From: Candidatus Poribacteria bacterium
GTDB taxonomy: Bacteria > Poribacteria > WGA-4E > WGA-3G
Length of the DNA stretch: 64,000 nt
Direction: 5' to 3'
NCBI GenBank assembly: GCA_028824125.1
Contig: JAPPES010000127.1
Coordinates: 1 to 64,000, forward strand
Shown here: in pieces, positions 24,548 to 32,113 of the stretch
Numbering within the stretch: the stretch's first letter is position 1
Layout: the number at the start of each line of letters is the position of its first letter
Notes under the pieces: generated by a model
What the model was told of the DNA's origin: nothing
The model's database searches: none
The model's input: only the letters and a program-made list of their open reading frames with translations
Position numbers and translations under genes: made by a program

Positions 24548-25120
24548 ATGGATTTCAAACTTGACGAAATAGACGGTTTTGAGGAAGAAGAACTTGAACC
24601 TTTTGATAAAAACGACGATTTTACAGATGAGGATGAGTTCGATCCTTTGGGTTTTGACGATAAAACCGACGAGGAAGATGCGGATGACGCGGTTTATGAA
24701 GCAGAAGAGCCAGAAGATGCGGATGACGCGTATGACGACGAAGATGAACTGGAAGAAGAATCTTCCCCGTTAGTTTTAGAACAACAGGAAGAAATAGCAC
24801 CTTTTAATCCGCAAGAAGCAAATAACTTCGCTTATGCTGAAGCTGTTAGTGCCTACTATGAAGAAAGAAATTATGAACAAGCAATAGAAAAATTTTCAGA
24901 AGCTATCAAAAACGAGAAAAAGCAAACGAAAGGGAAACGGTCCTCAGCGAACGAAGTCGTTGCCAAATCAATGTATTGGCAAGCAGAGGCTTATGTCAAA
25001 ACCCAAGACATTCCAAAAGCGATTAAGACTTTTGAATCTCTTGTAAAAACCTGCCGCGAGCATTACCTTACTCTATCGGCACAGCGCCGAGTAGAATTTT
25101 TGAAAGCAAAACACTCTTAA
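24548..25120 (+). CDS. acidic-tail TPR protein
   Basis: A 190-residue cytoplasmic protein. Residues 1-80 are extremely acidic and low-complexity (for example EEEELEPFDKNDDF, DEEDADDA, two PEDADDA-type repeats), probably disordered. Residues about 90-190 form tetratricopeptide-like helices (AYYEERNYEQAIEKFSEAIK; SMYWQAEAYVKTQDIPKAIKTFESLV). Such proteins act as scaffolds, but no partner is evident. ATG at 24548 is favoured by GAGGAG at 24536-24541. Transketolase follows after 23 bases, so the two may be co-transcribed. Confidence 0.7.
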   Translation: MDFKLDEIDGFEEEELEPFDKNDDFTDEDEFDPLGFDDKTDEEDADDAVYEAEEPEDADDAYDDEDELEEESSPLVLEQQEEIAPFNPQEANNFAYAEAVSAYYEERNYEQAIEKFSEAIKNEKKQTKGKRSSANEVVAKSMYWQAEAYVKTQDIPKAIKTFESLVKTCREHYLTLSAQRRVEFLKAKHS

Positions 25121-25143
25121 AAAAGGAAGGAAACGCAAAATTT

Positions 25144-26982
25144 GTGGATACCTTGAAGAATCATCTCAAACAGAAAGCGACTAACTTACGAATTCACTCT
25201 ATTATCTCTACATCAGAGGCAGGCTCCGGACATCCGACAACGTGTCTTTCGGCAGCAGATATCGTCTCTGCTCTCTTTTTTCATGCAATGCGCTATGATT
25301 GTGCAGACGCGCAAAACCCGAATAATGATCGGTTTATCTTATCAAAGGGACACGCCGCCCCCTTGCTTTATGCTGCGTACGCTGAGGCAGGTATCATTCC
25401 AGTAGACGATCTGCTGACATTACGGCAAATTGATAGCATCCTTGAGGGACACCCGACGCCTCGTTTCGAATGGACAGAAGTGGCAACAGGTTCCCTTGGA
25501 CAAGGTTTATCGCTCGGGCTGGGTATGGCACTCAATGGTAAATACTTAGACAAATCCGATTACCGTGTTTATGTGCTTCTTGGTGATGGCGAAACCGCTG
25601 AGGGAGGTGTATGGGAAGCAGCTGCCTTAGCATCGCATTATCAGTTGAATAACCTCATCGGAATTGTAGATGTGAATGCCCTTGGGCAGAGTCAACGTAC
25701 GATGTACTCCTTTGATGTTGATACCTACTGCAATCGTTTTGAGGCGTTCGGTTGGCAAACCATCGGTATTGATGGACATGATTTTGATGAAATTTTATCC
25801 GCATTGGAGCAAGCCAAAGCCTCAACTGATAAACCCACAATGATTGTAGCGAAAACATTTAAAGGGAAGGGTGTTTCGTTCATGGAAGATGGAGATAATT
25901 GGCACGGGAAAGCTGTTCCTAAAGGGGAGCAACTTGACACAGCTTTAGCTGAACTCGGTCCGCTGCGGACAGATATTCCGCTACAGATAGAACCCCCAAA
26001 TCCTACAGAAAAGCGGGTTTCTACCCCTAAGGAATGTGAACCACCGAATTACCCATCTGATGAAGAGGTCGCGACACGCGGCGGTTACGGCACTGGACTT
26101 GCCAAACTCGGCATAGCGAATCCCAACGTTGTAGCTTTGGATGGTGACACTAAAAACTCTACTTACGCAGAACAATTCATGGAACTCCATCCAGATCGGT
26201 TTTTTGAGATGTTTATTGCAGAACAGAACTTAGTGGGAGCAGGCATCGGTCTGGCAAAACGCGGGAAGATTCCGTTTGTTTCTACATTCGCTGCGTTTTT
26301 ATCGCGTGCTTATGATCAAATTCGGATGTCTGCAATTTCACAAGCGAACATCAAATATGCTGGTTCACACTGTGGTGTTTCAATCGGTGAAGACGGCCCT
26401 TCGCAGATGGGATTAGAAGACATTGCCATGTTCCGTGCAATTCCTGAGGCTGTTGTGTTATACCCAAGCGATGCAGTTGCTACCGAACGTCTTGTCGCTG
26501 AAGCCGCTGCGCACGAAGGAATTGTTTATATCCGCACTTCGCGCCCCAAAACCCCTATTCTTTATGATACTGATGAGAGTTTTCCTATCGGAGGATGTAA
26601 GGTCATTCGGGAAAGCAGTGAGGATAAGGTGACAGTCGTTGCTGCAGGCGTTACGCTACACGAAACCTTAAAGGCACATGAAATACTCTCCGCAGAAGGC
26701 ATTGCGATTCGCATCATTGACTTATATTGTGTCAAGCCGATTGACACGGAAACACTGCTGGCATCAGCTGCCGAAACCAACAACACCTTAATCACCGTTG
26801 AAGACCACTATCCTGAAGGTGGCTTAGGTGATGCTGTATTAGGTGCTGTCGCGGCTAACGGTGTGAATGTCCACAAACTTGCTGTTACAGGAATACCACG
26901 ATCTGGTAAGCCTGATGAGTTATTGGAATGTCACGGCATTAGCGCAAATGCTATCGTACAAAAAGTAAAATACATTGTCTAA
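25144..26982 (+). CDS. tkt: transketolase
   Basis: Thiamine-diphosphate enzyme moving two-carbon ketol units between sugar phosphates in the pentose phosphate pathway. The full 612-residue form has all three domains: the N-terminal ThDP-binding part with GSGHPTTCLSAADI near 28, LSKGHAAPLLYAAYAE, and the GDGETAEGGVWEAA motif near 147; the pyrimidine domain with EDGPSQMGLEDIAMFRAIP near 416; and a C-terminal domain beginning about 490. Start is GTG at 25144 following AAGGAAGG. The 612-residue length is shorter than E. coli transketolase (663) and fits the compact class seen in some bacteria and animals. Confidence 0.92.
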   Translation: MDTLKNHLKQKATNLRIHSIISTSEAGSGHPTTCLSAADIVSALFFHAMRYDCADAQNPNNDRFILSKGHAAPLLYAAYAEAGIIPVDDLLTLRQIDSILEGHPTPRFEWTEVATGSLGQGLSLGLGMALNGKYLDKSDYRVYVLLGDGETAEGGVWEAAALASHYQLNNLIGIVDVNALGQSQRTMYSFDVDTYCNRFEAFGWQTIGIDGHDFDEILSALEQAKASTDKPTMIVAKTFKGKGVSFMEDGDNWHGKAVPKGEQLDTALAELGPLRTDIPLQIEPPNPTEKRVSTPKECEPPNYPSDEEVATRGGYGTGLAKLGIANPNVVALDGDTKNSTYAEQFMELHPDRFFEMFIAEQNLVGAGIGLAKRGKIPFVSTFAAFLSRAYDQIRMSAISQANIKYAGSHCGVSIGEDGPSQMGLEDIAMFRAIPEAVVLYPSDAVATERLVAEAAAHEGIVYIRTSRPKTPILYDTDESFPIGGCKVIRESSEDKVTVVAAGVTLHETLKAHEILSAEGIAIRIIDLYCVKPIDTETLLASAAETNNTLITVEDHYPEGGLGDAVLGAVAANGVNVHKLAVTGIPRSGKPDELLECHGISANAIVQKVKYIV

Positions 26983-27028
26983 TAACCCAAACAAATTTCG
27001 GTCCGATGCAACCATAAGGAGAATAACT

Positions 27029-27298
27029 ATGCCACGCACCGATTATACCTCCGAAGTTATTGCTGTCCGAGGTAAAGAGATTTATCAGCAGCAGATTCGG
27101 GACAAGGTTGAACCAAAACACAAAGGCAAGTTCTTATCCGTTGATATTGAAACAGGGAACTACGAAATTGACACTGACGATCTGTCTCCAACGATACGGC
27201 TACTTGAGAAACGCCCCGATGCGGTTATTTATAGTTTACGAATAGGGTTTCAGGCTGCCCATCGAATTGGCTTTAAAATTTCACGCCCGACACAATGA
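27029..27298 (+). CDS. small protein coupled to a clan AA protease
   Basis: An 89-residue soluble protein (MPRTDYTSEVIAVRGKEIYQ at its N-terminus). A segment GKFLSVDIETGNYEIDTDD looks like the conserved core of small proteins commonly found before clan AA aspartic proteases or toxin-like genes. ATG at 27029 has AAGGAG upstream; a longer frame from 26975 would overlap transketolase. Its stop overlaps the protease start (ATGA at 27295-27298), so the two are translationally coupled. An antitoxin-like or adaptor role is a guess from gene order only. Confidence 0.65.
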   Translation: MPRTDYTSEVIAVRGKEIYQQQIRDKVEPKHKGKFLSVDIETGNYEIDTDDLSPTIRLLEKRPDAVIYSLRIGFQAAHRIGFKISRPTQ

Positions 27299-27672
27299 TT
27301 ATAGGAAAAGTTACAACTAACTTGGAAGCTGTCATTGAATTGGAAGTTGGCAACTTAAATCAGTGGGAGAAAATTGAAAGCGTTATTGACACAGGATTCT
27401 CTGGTTATTTGGCGTTACCAAGTGATCTAATTGACCGCTTCAAACTTCCCCAAATTGATACTCAAGAAGTGATACTCGGTGATGGAACTACGGTCGTTCT
27501 GGAGAAATATCTTGTAAAAGTCCTATGGTATGGTAAAGAACGCAGCGTATCTGCGCTGCGGGCAGACGGTGGGCCATTGGCTGGGATGTCCTTGTTTTAT
27601 GGGAGCCACATGATATTAGATGTTGTGGAAGATGGAAATGTGGAGATTGATGCTCTACCATTAATAGGGTAA
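27295..27672 (+). CDS. clan AA aspartic protease, retropepsin-like
   Basis: A 125-residue single-domain protease with the motif VIDTGFSGYLALP (Asp at about residue 32). DTGFSG(Y/F)L is characteristic of a bacterial and cyanobacterial clan AA group distinct from the DTGA enzyme at 4872. The second hydrophobic-Gly element lies at GGPLAGMSLFYGSHMIL. No signal peptide is present. It overlaps the preceding 89-residue gene by four bases. The pair resembles a two-gene toxin-antitoxin-like module by layout; substrate unknown. Confidence 0.78.
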   Translation: MIIGKVTTNLEAVIELEVGNLNQWEKIESVIDTGFSGYLALPSDLIDRFKLPQIDTQEVILGDGTTVVLEKYLVKVLWYGKERSVSALRADGGPLAGMSLFYGSHMILDVVEDGNVEIDALPLIG

Positions 27673-27698
27673 GTACAGATAACAAGGTTCACTAAGAG

Positions 27699-28067
27699 AT
27701 GCAGCAAACTATCGTTTGGATTGTAGTGTTAGGTGTTATTCTGCTGGTAGGCATTGGCATGATTTTCGCCTTACGCGCACCGCGCACTGTCGCTAAAACA
27801 TACCCTGCCGATAAAGGACCAAACTATATTGATGTTTCTGAGTATCCACAGAAGATGCAAGAACGTTACGAACTGTTTACTCGGAAATGTAGCCGATGCC
27901 ATACCGTTGCACGCCCAATTAATTCTACCTTTACACCGGAAGAATGGCGAAAATATGTGCATAAAATGCGGCAAAAACCAGGCTCCGGACTCACCCTCAA
28001 AACAGCGGAACAGATAATAGAATTTTTAATTTACGATGCGAAACATCGGGAGAAAAATGCACCATGA
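27699..28067 (+). CDS. membrane-anchored mono-heme cytochrome c
   Basis: A 122-residue c-type cytochrome. Residues 3-25 form an uncleaved membrane anchor; the heme site CSRCH is at 64-68; Met90 in HKMRQKPGSGL is the likely sixth ligand. The heme domain would face the periplasm. It overlaps by four bases (ATGA at 28064-28067) with the following redoxin gene, implying coupled translation and a shared redox role, perhaps electron supply to or from the thiol protein. The fold is small and similar in size to cytochromes of photosynthetic or respiratory complexes, but the partner complex is not in the window. Confidence 0.82.
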   Translation: MQQTIVWIVVLGVILLVGIGMIFALRAPRTVAKTYPADKGPNYIDVSEYPQKMQERYELFTRKCSRCHTVARPINSTFTPEEWRKYVHKMRQKPGSGLTLKTAEQIIEFLIYDAKHREKNAP

Positions 28068-29140
28068 TGAAACTAATACTTACGACTTGTATAGTGCTGT
28101 CTTTTGCTGTAGGATTGCAAGCAGCACCTGTCAAAAAACTGCAAATTTCAATTGATAATCAACTCGTTACATTTACCTCAACACCCATATTCAAAAACGG
28201 CGTGTGGTTAGTGCCGATAGAATCTATATGCCAACAATTAGGCTTAAAGATTGAAACGCCAGATGGCGGAGAGATGGTAGTTATCTGCGGCGAAGGTGAA
28301 GAAGCGGATTTGTGTGTGCCGCTACAATTTGGTGCAAGTGCATTTGACATTGATGGCGTTATTTACGCTAAACTTGAAAACATCACTGAACCGTTCGGAT
28401 TTGAAATATACAAAGCCTCAGAAACCGAATTAGAGATTGTTCGACCAGAACAACTCGCCCCTCAATTTACGCTACCTGATCTTGATGGGACACCAAAACG
28501 TTTACAGGATTTCCGCGGAAAGAAAACGCTCCTCTATATTTGGGGTTCATGGTGAGGCTGTCGTGGACAACTGTCAGGATGGCAGAAATTTTACGCAAAA
28601 CACAGTAATAAGCTAAACCTCATCTCCATTGCAATTGATGCGCAGGGCGCGTCTGTTGTGAAACCGTGGCACGATAAGGCTAACGCTGAATTCATCACGC
28701 TTGTTGACTCACAGAATATATTGGGCAACAGCTATAATCTCAAAGCGATTCCCTATGGCGTTATGATTGATGAGGCAGGACGGATTGTCAAATCGCCTTT
28801 TAGCATAAATGTTGCGAAAAAAGAAACTATCGCAATGCTTGAGAAGTGGCTATCCGATACCACCTACAACGCAACCCTCCTTCGTAATTTAAAACCGCTC
28901 AACAAATCGCAAAATCCGAAGATTATTGAGGCCAATGCCCGTTTTCAACTTGGACTTACCCTGTTGGAGATAGGGAAAAAGGCGGAAGCGATGACAGAAT
29001 GGCGAAAGGCACTTGCATTAGACCCCCAAAATTGGATTATCCATAAGCAAATTTGGGCAGTTGAGCATCCCAACAAATTCTATGATGGGAATGTGGATTA
29101 TGGATGGCAAAAGGCACAGTTAGAAGCGGAAAAGAGATAG
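28064..29140 (+). CDS. TlpA-like redoxin with in-frame UGA, probable selenoprotein
   Basis: Reading through TGA at 28553-28555 gives a single 358-residue protein. Residues 1-20 are a signal peptide; about 25-120 resemble a copper-amine-oxidase-N-like module (ISIDNQLVTFTSTPIFKNGVWLVP); about 130-270 are a thioredoxin-fold redoxin (APQFTLPDLDGTPKRLQDFRGKK, LLYIWGSW); a TPR-like tail follows (ANARFQLGLTLLEIGKKAEAM). In TlpA-like proteins the residue after the Trp is the catalytic Cys. Here it is UGA (residue 164), followed directly by Gly-Cys-Arg, and the frame continues for 195 codons with conserved-looking redoxin sequence. A hairpin lies directly downstream. Selenocysteine is the simplest reading; a nonsense mutation is the alternative. 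Without readthrough the pieces are 28064-28555 and 28658-29140. Confidence 0.75.
28558..28585 (+). promoter_or_regulatory. candidate bacterial SECIS hairpin
   Basis: Immediately after the UGA, CTGTCGT (28558-28564) can pair with ATGGCAG (28579-28585) in seven base pairs with two G-U pairs. An upper stem GAC/GTC (28566-28568 with 28573-28575) closes a four-base AACT loop. Position within about 20 bases of the UGA agrees with bacterial selenocysteine insertion elements. It is predicted by eye only; SelB recognition cannot be judged. Confidence 0.45.
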
Positions 29141-29195
29141 AGATATTATTAACAAGCAAGTACAAATATGATTTGTTATTGGAAGGAGTTAAACG

Positions 29196-29564
29196 ATGTT
29201 GAAATATATTCTCTGCTTCTCAGTTTGCTTGTTTGCTCTTGCTATGCCATCTTTCGCCGATTTGACGCAGCAAGACCTTAATGAGATTCGAAAGGTTATC
29301 AAAGAGGAAATTGAGAAGGAAATTACGCCAATTAAGACAGAAATAGCATCTGTTAAAAGAGAAGTTGTACGGGTACGAGGCAAGCTTGACCGTTTTGGCA
29401 AAAATATAATATGGTTTGCTGCTATGTTTGTAGTAGCAGGGATTATCCCGCAACGCATTATCGCATGGCGTAAAAGGAAGGTTCGCTTACAAGAGAAGAA
29501 GATCCAAGCGGATCTCATAGCAGAGGCAGAAAAACTCAAGCAACAACAGACTGTAAACCCTTGA
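29196..29564 (+). CDS. small secreted/membrane coiled-coil protein
   Basis: A 122-residue protein of unknown function. Residues 1-21 form a signal peptide or first anchor (MLKYILCFSVCLFALAMPSF), 25-65 a charged coiled coil (EIRKVIKEEIEKEITPIKTE), about 70-85 a hydrophobic helix (IIWFAAMFVVAGIIP), and the tail is basic then helical. GGAAGGAG lies before the ATG. It follows the redoxin gene by 55 bases in the same direction but lacks sequence clues tying it to redox chemistry. Confidence 0.65.
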   Translation: MLKYILCFSVCLFALAMPSFADLTQQDLNEIRKVIKEEIEKEITPIKTEIASVKREVVRVRGKLDRFGKNIIWFAAMFVVAGIIPQRIIAWRKRKVRLQEKKIQADLIAEAEKLKQQQTVNP

Positions 29565-29573
29565 AAGCCCAGT

Positions 29574-30464
29574 CTATCCCATCGCAAGTCGTTTTTTCTG
29601 CTCTTCTAACATTTTCTTTTGACGTTTGACACGTTCTGGTACCAATCGTTCCCGCGGTGCTGTCGGTTTGAAATCTAAGCGGTCTTTGCCCAATCCCGAT
29701 AAGACAGCTAACTCTACTGGTGAGAAATCGTCCGGATTTTCACGATTGAAATTCATCGGCTCTTTCAGTGCAACTGGCGGATTTGTGATAAAGCGTGCGC
29801 GTCCCGATGGATTTTGTGATGCAGAGTGCAAGATGAACGGATGTAAGAGGACAACATCCCCCGCATTCCCAGTAATTTCCACAAAGTCTTTACACTTTTC
29901 ATACAACTGACCGAAACCTTGTCCCGGTAGTAACCCTTCTGGATGTGCATATAGATGCTGTGCCACGTGTTGCACCGAATCGCAGGCAACAAACGTCCCA
30001 CCGCTTTTCGGAAAAATATCTGACCAAACAACGATAGTAAGCAATCCCTGCTCTGGGCTATCTAAAAAATGCCGAAAGAAATCACCGTCTTTATGCCAAC
30101 CCGTGAAGTGCGACTCCGGCGGTTGCCATTCATCCTCCGCACCTAATTTAAAGTTGATGATAAAGCCATCACCCCAAGAAGGTTCTGTATTTGCAATTCT
30201 GTCTTCACCACCGAGCAGGTCGCAGATAGCATCCCATGCTCTCGGCGCGATTTCCCGAATCGGCATACGATTCATGGAGGGTAGATGGATGCGTGGTTCT
30301 TCCCAAGTTGTGGGGTCATCGGGGTCATAACCGAGCCGTTTAAAGGCAAATGCTCGCCATTCTGCTGCTAATTCTCGTGAAAAGCAGTCTTTCAGAACAA
30401 CATGCCCCTTTTCAACGAAATGGTTTACATCTGATTCTGTAAGTGTCTTGTAAGTTTTTGGCAT
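29574..30464 (-). CDS. phytanoyl-CoA dioxygenase (PhyH) family protein
   Basis: A 296-residue non-heme Fe(II)/2-oxoglutarate dioxygenase. The iron ligands are the HxD pair in GWHKDGDFF (about residue 128-130) and a distal His in LLHPFILHSASQNPSGRARF (about 212-220, with Arg binding 2-oxoglutarate). The family hydroxylates varied small substrates; which one is unknown. It follows the Tm-1-like gene after 10 bases, so the two form an operon from the promoter at 31724-31752. PhyH paralogues are numerous in Poribacteria, which supports the lineage guess. Confidence 0.88.
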   Translation of the reverse strand: MPKTYKTLTESDVNHFVEKGHVVLKDCFSRELAAEWRAFAFKRLGYDPDDPTTWEEPRIHLPSMNRMPIREIAPRAWDAICDLLGGEDRIANTEPSWGDGFIINFKLGAEDEWQPPESHFTGWHKDGDFFRHFLDSPEQGLLTIVVWSDIFPKSGGTFVACDSVQHVAQHLYAHPEGLLPGQGFGQLYEKCKDFVEITGNAGDVVLLHPFILHSASQNPSGRARFITNPPVALKEPMNFNRENPDDFSPVELAVLSGLGKDRLDFKPTAPRERLVPERVKRQKKMLEEQKKRLAMG

Positions 30465-30474
30465 TTGTATTCTC

Positions 30475-31683
30475 TTATTTTAGACTATCCAACAACGTTT
30501 CTGCAAGCTTCGTAGCGAATTCGTCATCGTTGATATGAGCGTCCATTTCAATGACCGTAACATTGTCACCGATGTGTGCCTTTAGATTTTCTCGCCACGC
30601 ATCTCGCGCTGTGGGTGAATCAAAAGGTTGTCCTGTTTTGTCAATTGCGGATACGCCTTGTGTTGGAATGAGGACAGTTGTCTGCCCTTTCGCTTCACTG
30701 AGTTTACGTGCCATGATCTTGCCTAACTCGGCAGTCTCTTCAGGGGTCGTCCGCATGAGTGTGACTGTCGGATTGTGCTGATAGAAATGTCGGTCGCTAA
30801 ACTTCTCTGGCACAGTGTCAGGAGGACCGAAGTTCACCATATCCAAAGCCCCAGGGGCAATAATTTGAGGTAAACTTGCTTGTCCTGCGGCTTCTAATCG
30901 TTCGGGGCCGGCACTGAGAATTCCACCTACCAATTCATCTGCGAGTTCTGTCGTTGTTACGTCTAACACACCAGCAAGGAATCCGCCTTTGACGAGGTCC
31001 TCCATGGCGCGTCCGCCTGTGCCGGTTGCATGAAAAACGAGGACTTCGTAACCGGCGGACTCAAGAATTTCACGCGCTTTTGTGACACATGGAGTTGTTA
31101 CACCGAACATTGTGGCAGCGATTAGAGGTTTATCGTCTGCTGCCTCTGGTGCTTCTGCGATTACCATTCCGACAATTGCGCCAGCAGCGTTTGCGAGAAT
31201 CTGTCGTGACAAGCGATTGATGCCTGCAATATCAACCACAGAATACATCATACTTATGTCTTTAGACTGCACATACGGACTTGTGTCGCCTGATGCCAGT
31301 GTTGAGACCATGAGTTTCGGAACGCCTACGGGTAATGCCTGCATCGCAGTCGTCCCAATCGTGGTGCCAGCAGAGCCACCGAGTGAGATGATGCCGTCAA
31401 TCTCACCAGCAGCGTGTTTTTCAGCGATAAGCGTTGCTGCGCCTTGTGCCATTACAGCGACACTATTGCCTCTGTCACCTTCCTCCCGCAATGCCTTTAG
31501 CGATGAACCGCCAGCTTGTGCCACTTCATCGGCAGAAATATCGGGTGTCAACTGTGGTTCTCCCAAGATTCCTGTATTGACAACACACGTTGAAACGCCA
31601 CTTGATTCTATCTGTGCTTTGATGAAGCCAAATTCTATCCCTTTGGTATCCATTGTTCCGACAATACAAACTGTTTTCGCCAT
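30475..31683 (-). CDS. Tm-1-like ATP-binding (UPF0261) protein
   Basis: A 402-residue cytosolic protein of the UPF0261/Tm-1-like family, related by name to the tomato Tm-1 virus-resistance protein N-terminal domain. The start VCIVGTMDTKGIEFGFIKAQIE and the glycine-rich ISLGGSAGTTIGTTAMQALPVG near residue 102 are family features, as is MFGVTTPCVTKA near 193. In bacteria the family accompanies catabolic genes; some homologues act on lactone or acyl substrates, but no reaction can be assigned here. CGGAGGT precedes the ATG strongly. It shares a transcript with the PhyH gene. Confidence 0.88.
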   Translation of the reverse strand: MAKTVCIVGTMDTKGIEFGFIKAQIESSGVSTCVVNTGILGEPQLTPDISADEVAQAGGSSLKALREEGDRGNSVAVMAQGAATLIAEKHAAGEIDGIISLGGSAGTTIGTTAMQALPVGVPKLMVSTLASGDTSPYVQSKDISMMYSVVDIAGINRLSRQILANAAGAIVGMVIAEAPEAADDKPLIAATMFGVTTPCVTKAREILESAGYEVLVFHATGTGGRAMEDLVKGGFLAGVLDVTTTELADELVGGILSAGPERLEAAGQASLPQIIAPGALDMVNFGPPDTVPEKFSDRHFYQHNPTVTLMRTTPEETAELGKIMARKLSEAKGQTTVLIPTQGVSAIDKTGQPFDSPTARDAWRENLKAHIGDNVTVIEMDAHINDDEFATKLAETLLDSLK

Positions 31684-31723
31684 CGGCAGAAACCTCCGTT
31701 ATGTTTGTTGAATTGTGTTGGCA

Positions 31724-31752
31724 ATTATACGGTGATGTGTAAAATGTGTCAA
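31724..31752 (-). promoter_or_regulatory. promoter for the Tm-1-like/PhyH operon
   Basis: On the minus strand TTGACA (31752-31747) and TATAAT (31729-31724) are both consensus, separated by 17 bases, 40 bases before the ATG at 31683. Confidence 0.75.
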
Positions 31753-31772
31753 GTTAAAAGGCACTCCACACC

Positions 31773-31930
31773 AGAGGCATTCAATTGTCGATTTTCGCTA
31801 TTGTTGGAGTGCATCAACGCAGCATGCGCGTTTGGCATGCTGCGGGTTTGTAACCCCTATTTGAGATATACAGCCTGAAAATCGGGGGTACAAACCCCTC
31901 AAAGATGTTTTGCGACAATTGAATGCCTCT
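31773..31930. repeat. MITE-like element, 158 bp, with 18-bp perfect terminal inverted repeats
   Basis: AGAGGCATTCAATTGTCG at 31773-31790 is inverted exactly at 31913-31930. Inside are a hairpin GCAGCATGC/GCATGCTGC (31819-31843) and a pairing of GGGTTTGTAACCCC with GGGGGTACAAACCCC. No reading frame. It lies between the Tm-1-like promoter and the WD40 gene remnants. Only one copy is seen in this window. Confidence 0.8.
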
Positions 31931-31990
31931 GCCGCCAGCAGGCTACCTGTCTGTTGTTATTCGGACTGGTAAGTGCTGCATGATTTGACT

Positions 31991-32113
31991 CTAATGACAC
32001 ATGGGATCGGGAATGGGAGAATACCCTGGCGGTAAATCTTGGGCAAGACTGTTAAATGTAAATGTGAGTGTTATCAACAGTGCTGGTAAAATTAAAAACA
32101 ACCTGTTTTTCAT
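31991..32113 (-). pseudogene. 40-residue secreted peptide, probable remnant of a WD40-family gene
   Basis: ATG at 32113 overlaps the stop of the WD40 gene upstream (ATGA). The first 25 residues (MKNRLFLILPALLITLTFTF then NSLAQD) are nearly the signal peptides of the WD40 proteins at 32110-33258 and 33310-34407. Only 15 further residues (LPPGYSPIPDPMCH) precede a stop. DNA around and after the stop (TGACTCTAATGACAC and TGTCTGTTGTTATTCGGACT) matches the 3' end and downstream of the gene at 34917. It thus looks like a fusion of a WD40-gene 5' end with another gene's 3' end, by deletion. A functional peptide is possible but less likely. Confidence 0.55.

Noticed and set aside
31800..31930. CRISPR-like spacing of repeats in the 31.7-32 kb gap
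   Set aside because: The repeats are inverted rather than direct and there are no regular spacers or cas genes.
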